Source of the DNA: Bretschneidera sinensis
Lineage: Eukaryota; Streptophyta; Magnoliopsida; Brassicales; Akaniaceae
DNA length: 64,000 nt
Direction: 5' to 3'
Assembly (NCBI GenBank): GCA_023935145.1
Contig: CM043698.1
Location: forward strand, 148,205,125 to 148,269,124
The notes beneath the pieces were generated by a model, which was not told the origin of the DNA, did not search any database, and was given only the letters and a program-made list of their open reading frames with translations. Below, one piece after another: positions 59,415 through 64,000 of this stretch. Position 1 is the stretch's first letter. Every line of letters begins with the position of its first letter. The position numbers and the translations under genes were made by a program.

Positions 59415-59902
59415 TGTTATTGGTGGAGACAATTGGTGGCCAAGTGGGAGAAATAAAACAATGAAGTTTCGGTGGAGTGGAGACAAGATAAAATTAGACT
59501 TTGCCAACAGCTGCCAAATTGGACTTTGCCAGCCGCCATATCTTTTTATCTTGTTTTGTGTTCACACTTATGTTCACACTCAAGCTTGTTTTATGTTCAC
59601 ACTCAATGCTGGTTTGTGTTCACACTCAATGTTGAGCCTATAAATAGGCATTGAAACATTGGTTTCAATATCAACATCTCAACACATAGAAGAAAATAGT
59701 GTGAGAGACAGAGTATCTTGTAAAATCTAAGTGATTGACTTTTGTAACAGAGCACTGCTCTAGTTTTCTCTAGGCTTTTACCAAATACTAAAATACTCTA
59801 GGTGTTGGTTCGAAGAGTAAACTTATTGTCGAATCTCGTTAAATCTCTGTATTTAATTCTTTGTGTGTGCGTGTTGTTCGAATTCTTGCTATTTCCTTAA
59901 CA
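59415..59902 (+). repeat. 3' LTR of the Tnt1-like copia
   Basis: It matches 56365-56862 along its length. It has an extra segment near 59500-59528 and lacks one block of the TTCACACTCA repeats. It ends CTTAACA. Confidence 0.88.
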
Positions 59903-60249
59903 TTCACACACCTTTTTGTGTTTTCATTTATTTTTCAAAAATAAAAGGCAGTGTTTTTCTTCTTCTTCTTTGCGGTTGACCACTTCCAAAAATTTATTTT
60001 TTTCACTTTGAAAAACGTAAACAAAAAAATCGTATATCCGTACACTCTTTGTTTCTTATGCTACATCTTTAAAACTTCCCTCTCCCTGTCCCTCTTTCCC
60101 TCCATGCAACCACTACACTTTGTGTGTCTCGCTTCTCCGTTAGTCTTTGTTTGTTGTTGCTGTTTTGTTTGATTTGCTCTGCCTAAGCTTTAAAACTATT
60201 AAAACACAGAGAGAGGGAGAAGAGTTTGTTTTGGTGATAGAGAACAATA
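59903..60249 (+). promoter_or_regulatory. Upstream region of the orphan RLK exon
   Basis: Pyrimidine-rich leader-like sequence (CTTCCCTCTCCCTGTCCCTC, about 60074-60093) and a GA tract (ACAGAGAGAGGGAGAAG, about 60205-60221) lie just before the ATG at 60250. AAAATAAAAGG near 59938 might act as a TATA element. It resembles the CT/GA leaders of genes A and B but is on the other strand. Confidence 0.35.
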
Positions 60250-60364
60250 ATGGGTTTTGTTTTCTGGGTTTCTAAAATTGTGTCTGTTCTCGTTCTGGGT
60301 TTTGTTCTTTTGAGTTGCTTTATAAGTTTTGTATCAGAGGCTCAACGGTTGCCCGATGAGGAAG
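60250..60364 (+). pseudogene. Orphan first exon of an LRR-malectin RLK (signal peptide)
   Basis: ATG 60250 opens MGFVFWVSKIVSVLVLGFVL, then LSCFISFVSEAQRLPDEE, followed by a GT donor (GAAG|GTACGA). Genes A and B likewise have a first exon that ends at LPD(D/N)E with one extra base (phase 1). Length is 115 nt against 94 nt in A and B. The signal peptide is different in sequence, so this is a divergent family member in the opposite orientation. No second exon (VQALRDIGKT-like) follows before gene C begins on the other strand at 61716. It is probably a gene cut by rearrangement. It could still be a live exon only if splicing reached beyond the window, which is unlikely. Confidence 0.65.
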
Positions 60365-61715
60365 GTACGATGCGAAATATCTCACTGAAACTTACTAATT
60401 TTGAAAAATTGTAGTGTGTTTTGGTTGTTTGGTTTAGTTTCTTTGGTGGTTTTGTTTCTGTTTTGTCTCAATAAGTTGGTTTGATACATTTGCTCTGTTT
60501 GGTTCCTTAGATTTTTTATTTTTTATTTTTTTGAAAAGGAAGAAAGATTTGAGATTTTAGTCTTACAGTTTTTGTTGTTTTGGTGAAAGAATAAATTATT
60601 ACTCATGACAGTTTGTTGTGACGATTGTTACTGTTTGGTTGCGGAGAACTTAAAGGAAAAGAGAAGTTTTGAGTCTGAGAATTCTCTAATATGGAAGTTG
60701 AAGGTATTGGTTTTGATTTCTAGGTGGTAGGCTGGTAGGCATAGTTTTTGTTTTTTTAGATTTCTTAACAATTTGGAATTTGGAAGGCACTTCAGTTTTT
60801 TCCCTCTGTTTTCTGTGCAATCAAACACTTATGCATTACAAATTATGTTTTCAGTTTCTTCTGACTTAATAAATGAGTGTTCATTGTTTTTTCATTTGGC
60901 TTCTCAGATTCATGCTTTTTCGATAAATTTCTACTTATTTTATTTATTAACCCTTGGTTTGGTGACTTAGAAAACTGATTTTGTTCAATGTTTTGATGCT
61001 TTTGAAGACACTTGTCATTTTAATAGAAAAGAACAATGAATGTTTGACACTTCCCTCAAACACCCAAAAAAACGCATTAAATATTTCAGTTGTAATTGTT
61101 TGGAAATTTGAGCGGTAATTTCTAAAGTGTACGAAAGGGGTGTTCGAGGGAAATATCTAAATATCACTGCTCATTAGAAAAACTAAACGGAAAAGAAAGA
61201 AACGCTTTCATGGTGATGTTACAAAAGTAGGATAAAAACTTTGCACTGTTTTTTGATCCAGTCAATCTCATGCATTTATGTGATATGGACCCACACAAAT
61301 TAGCTGTTTGTGGGGTTTTGGTATGTAGCCTTTTGATTTTTTTACTTGCATGCATTATTTGTGTAAGGAACTGTTCTCCATTTGGACAACAAGTTGGCTC
61401 TCAGGTATTTTCTTTTTTTGTGTCTATGATATTTTCTGAGTTGGCTCTTAGACACTAGTTTGACAAGATTGAACCAAACAAGGCCAATGATTAGTAAAAT
61501 AGAAAAATAGGACCAAAGAAGAGGAAGATACCATTTGGTATGAAAGATAAACAAGGAAGAAGAATTTAGAAAAACTGATGTTTTCTACACACACAAAGCA
61601 TAATCTTCTCACGTTAGAAAGATTGAAAGATGAAAAAGAAAAGGCAAATATATAATCAAACATTTCAAGTAAAGAAATACTGGCAACCAATCAAGAAAAC
61701 AGATTAACATTTTCT
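60365..61715. other. Former intron of the orphan exon, passing into gene C 3' flank
   Basis: T-rich, GT-rich sequence typical of a plant intron on the plus strand up to about 61450. From about 61500 the sequence matches 8930-9336 and belongs to the downstream flank of gene C. The change near 61450-61500 is the likely breakpoint. No exon seen. Confidence 0.5.
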
Positions 61716-63836
61716 CTAAATTCTTTCCTCCCAATAACCAGAAGTCAAATTGACTGGATAGAGATCAGCAGCAGGTGAAGAAGAAGCAGTTTGTGGATCA
61801 ACTGTTGAGATACTTTCTGTCTCGCACTCTGCCATCAACAAATGAGTCTGGCTATCGTTCACATTATTTCCTTCTATCTGTTGATAATGCTTCTTCATTG
61901 CCTCAACACTTGTCTCATGTTTGGAGAAGCTCGAATCCGGAACAAAGTCTTGAACAGCCATCCTGCCTTCGAGCATGCTCACAACTGAAGACATCAAAGG
62001 CCTGGCTACTGCAGAAACATGAGCACATAGAAGAGCCACATTGATCATCGCCATCACCTCTTCCTTGTTGAAGTCTGATCCCAACCTTGGATCTACTAGC
62101 TCCATTAGATTACCTTCCTCCTTCAAAACATGAGCCTAAAAACAAGAAAAAAAATAAAGAAAGATTGTTATCTCAAAGCCAATAGTATCCAATTGGGAGT
62201 TCAGTCAACAATATTCATAACTCTAAACAACTTCATCACAACCAAAAATATGTAAAGAAATAAAAACAATTGAAAGAAAGAGTGAAAATTAGATTACATA
62301 ATCCAGAAGATAAAAGGGTTCCTCCTTTGGCCTGTAACTGGTGTTGCTCCTCCCACAAACAATTTCCAAAGCTACAATTCCAAAACTATAAACATCTGCT
62401 TTGTCGGTTAAATAACCCCGCGCTGCATATTCAGGTGCCATATATCCACTGCAAAATAAAGAAAATCATACGCAACATATTCATGTTATGCATTTATACA
62501 ATTCATTATACATCATATCCATTTGCACCAAGTACAAGGGAGGGAAAAAAGTTACATACTGAAATTTTTTTTAAAAAAATGTGACTTACAAGGTTCGGGC
62601 AACTCGGGTGCTAATATGGGTATTTTCCTCTTCGTCAAGCTTGGCTAAACCAAAGTTAGATATCTTAGGGTTTAAATCCTCATCTAGCAGCACATTGGTG
62701 GCCTTGATGTCTCTGTGCACAATCTTCAACCTTGACTCTTCATGGAGATATGCCAAACCTCTTGCTATGCCAACACAAATCTTGTGTCTTGTTGGCCAGT
62801 CTAGATGCAATTGATATTCTTTCGGGCCTTTAAACCATTAAATCAATAGAAATTAAGATTCACTAGTATTGTTGCTTCATATAAACATGCACACGCATTT
62901 ATCCAAGTTGTTAAACATCTTTGATGCAAATGGAAGTTGAGTAAATTAATTGGCTGAAGCTTACCAAACAATGCTCGAGCAAGGCTATTATTTTCAAAGT
63001 ACTCGTATATTAGCAACAATTGATTTCCTTCAATACAACATCCATATAGCTTTACAAGATGAGGGTGCTGCAGAGCAGAAATCATGCCAATCTCGTTCAC
63101 AAACTCACGATTTCCTTCCTTCGATTTGGAAGATAACTGCTTAACTGCAATTTCGGTGCCATCTGTCAGTAGGCCCTGAATTTGTTAAAGACTGCCATTG
63201 TTAATTACACACACACACAAAAAAGAGGTTCATGCAGGAAAGAACTGCAATTGCGGTAGATTAAATGCAATAAATCGTAAAGAAAGTATTTCTTGGCCAT
63301 AATACCTTGTAAACAGGACCAAAGCCACCTTCTCCAATCTTGTTAGCAGGATCAAAGTTGTTTGTTGCAGCTTTGATTTGCCTCAAGGTAAATGAACCAG
63401 TTTGCAAATCTAGACCCCTTAGATCTGTGGTAGAGGCTGAGTTAGATGAGAGACATGTATAAGATAATTATTGAAACTTCTGCTAGCTAGATACGAATTT
63501 AAATAGACATTAATTTTGTTCTCGATTGAGATCGCTATATATGAGGCAGAAACTCTAGCAAGTTACAACACTAATTGCAGCATCACGAATTAATAGATCA
63601 AGTGGTTTTGTCTCAACAAAGGGTTTTTACTGCATTCATTCCTTAATGGTAAAAAAAACTGATAATTATAATCGAAAAGTTAATTTCTCTATAAATACCT
63701 TGTTCCTTTGTGTTTTTCTTTCCTAGACAGCCTTTCTACCATAGGATACCCACAACCAGCAAAACAACGGATGATGCCGCAGCCACGATCCCGACTACTG
63801 TGCCTACAAATATACTGCCTGATGAGTGCACAGAGC
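61716..63836 (-). pseudogene. Gene C: LRR-malectin RLK with stop after the membrane helix and NFG kinase (partial)
   Basis: Minus-strand exons: 63699-63836 (membrane), 63306-63424, 62965-63175, 62590-62827, 62298-62448 and 61716-62135 (kinase and tail). They equal the last six exons of gene B; upstream exons are off the right edge. The membrane exon reads [20 protein letters not shown], then LW and TAG (63736-63738), where gene B has TGG. Behind the stop the kinase stays open: [13 protein letters not shown] and HRD are kept. The metal-binding DFG is NFG (codon AAC, 62655-62657), and the following AGT motif is ART. The tail is intact to its stop at 61716-61718. The product, if any, would be a membrane-anchored receptor-like protein without kinase. 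Either a pseudogene or a truncated decoy-like receptor. Confidence 0.85.
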
Positions 63837-64000
63837 CTGTTTAAAGAGACACATAGAACGGTTAATTTGATGAGATAACATTGCTTAGGTAGATGCATAA
63901 ACTGAACAAGCTACTAAATATGATTAGTTATGCTTCGATACAGAGAAAAAAAATCTTTCTTTTTCTATGGCCTGAAATTTTAGAATAGAACATGCATAAT
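63837..64000 (-). other. Gene C intron running off the window
   Basis: Non-coding sequence homologous to the gene B intron just upstream of its membrane exon (from 12046). The malectin exons of gene C are expected further right. Confidence 0.6.

Larger units (their letters stand above)
56365..59902 (+). mobile_element. Small Tnt1-like copia element with scrambled internal order
   Basis: LTRs lie at 56365-56862 and 59415-59902, with ends TGTTA and TAACA. The primer-binding site TGGTATCAGAG is at 56865-56875, and a purine tract (CTCCAAGTGAGAGAT) precedes the 3' LTR. The interior is only about 2.5 kb and holds gag, protease, RT, RNase H and integrase fragments, not in canonical order. Flanking pentamers (CTCAT and TTCAC) are not identical, so the target duplication is lost or the ends were exchanged. 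The LTRs differ by two indels of some tens of bases, suggesting age. It cannot be autonomous. Confidence 0.85.

Noticed and set aside
56360..59907. A target duplication for the Tnt1-like copia
   Set aside because: The flanks CTCAT and TTCAC agree at only three of five positions.
61270..61458. Plus-strand frame with a hydrophobic stretch after the orphan exon, as a possible second exon
   Set aside because: It does not resemble the VQALRDIGKT/DWNF cap exon of the family and has no good acceptor in the right phase.

Overview
This is a stretch of plant nuclear DNA, almost certainly from a eudicot. It is AT-rich and intron-rich, it carries receptor-kinase genes of a plant-only type, and it holds plant Ty3/gypsy and Ty1/copia LTR retrotransposons. 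I cannot name the species.

Host genes. The host content is a cluster of leucine-rich-repeat plus malectin receptor-like kinases (LRR-RLK subfamily VIII-2, the At1g53430/At1g07650/RKF1 type). Gene A (minus strand, 112-6285) shows the signal peptide and whole LRR ectodomain in 15 exons; its malectin and kinase exons lie off the left edge. Gene B (minus, 20531 down to 9991) is a complete 24-exon gene. Its exon lengths sum to exactly 952 codons, but a 1-nt insertion in the last exon truncates the C-terminal tail. Gene C (minus, 63836 down to 61716, running off the right edge) has a premature TAG just after its transmembrane helix and NFG in place of the kinase DFG. Two remnants accompany them: a 3' tail of another copy (9337-9560) and, on the plus strand, a lone signal-peptide first exon (60250-60364). 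The cluster has grown by duplication and is decaying unevenly.

Insertions around the genes. Gene B intron 11 holds a tRNA-derived SINE that is absent from gene A. Gene A intron 2 holds a foldback MITE. Gene B intron 2 holds a hairpin with tandem repeats. A PIF/Harbinger transposase relic lies between genes A and B.

Retrotransposon block (22901-59902). Two degenerate copies of one Tat-lineage gypsy family face opposite ways. The minus copy (22901-32305) keeps an LTR, a tandem-repeat array, an antisense ORF with its own TATA-like sequence, and part of pol. The plus copy (34478-53765) keeps gag to integrase, the antisense ORF, a 48-bp tandem array and a 3' LTR. Between their broken 5' ends lies an Athila/Tat-type LTR with primer-binding site and truncated gag (32306-34477). 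A complete 10.2-kb SIRE/Maximus-like copia (40592-50799, target duplication GTGGG) sits inside the antisense ORF of the plus copy. Further right are a solo LTR (54726-55302, target duplication CTTTT) and a small Tnt1-like copia (56365-59902) whose integrase fragment lies after RNase H, a scrambled order.

No operons, CRISPR arrays or rRNA genes are present. I see no convincing wholly new system. The most unusual items are the inverted Tat pair with homologous but differently evolved tandem arrays, palindrome clusters (CCAGTCGACTGG) in the copia, the scrambled copia, and the uneven decay of the receptor-kinase cluster.
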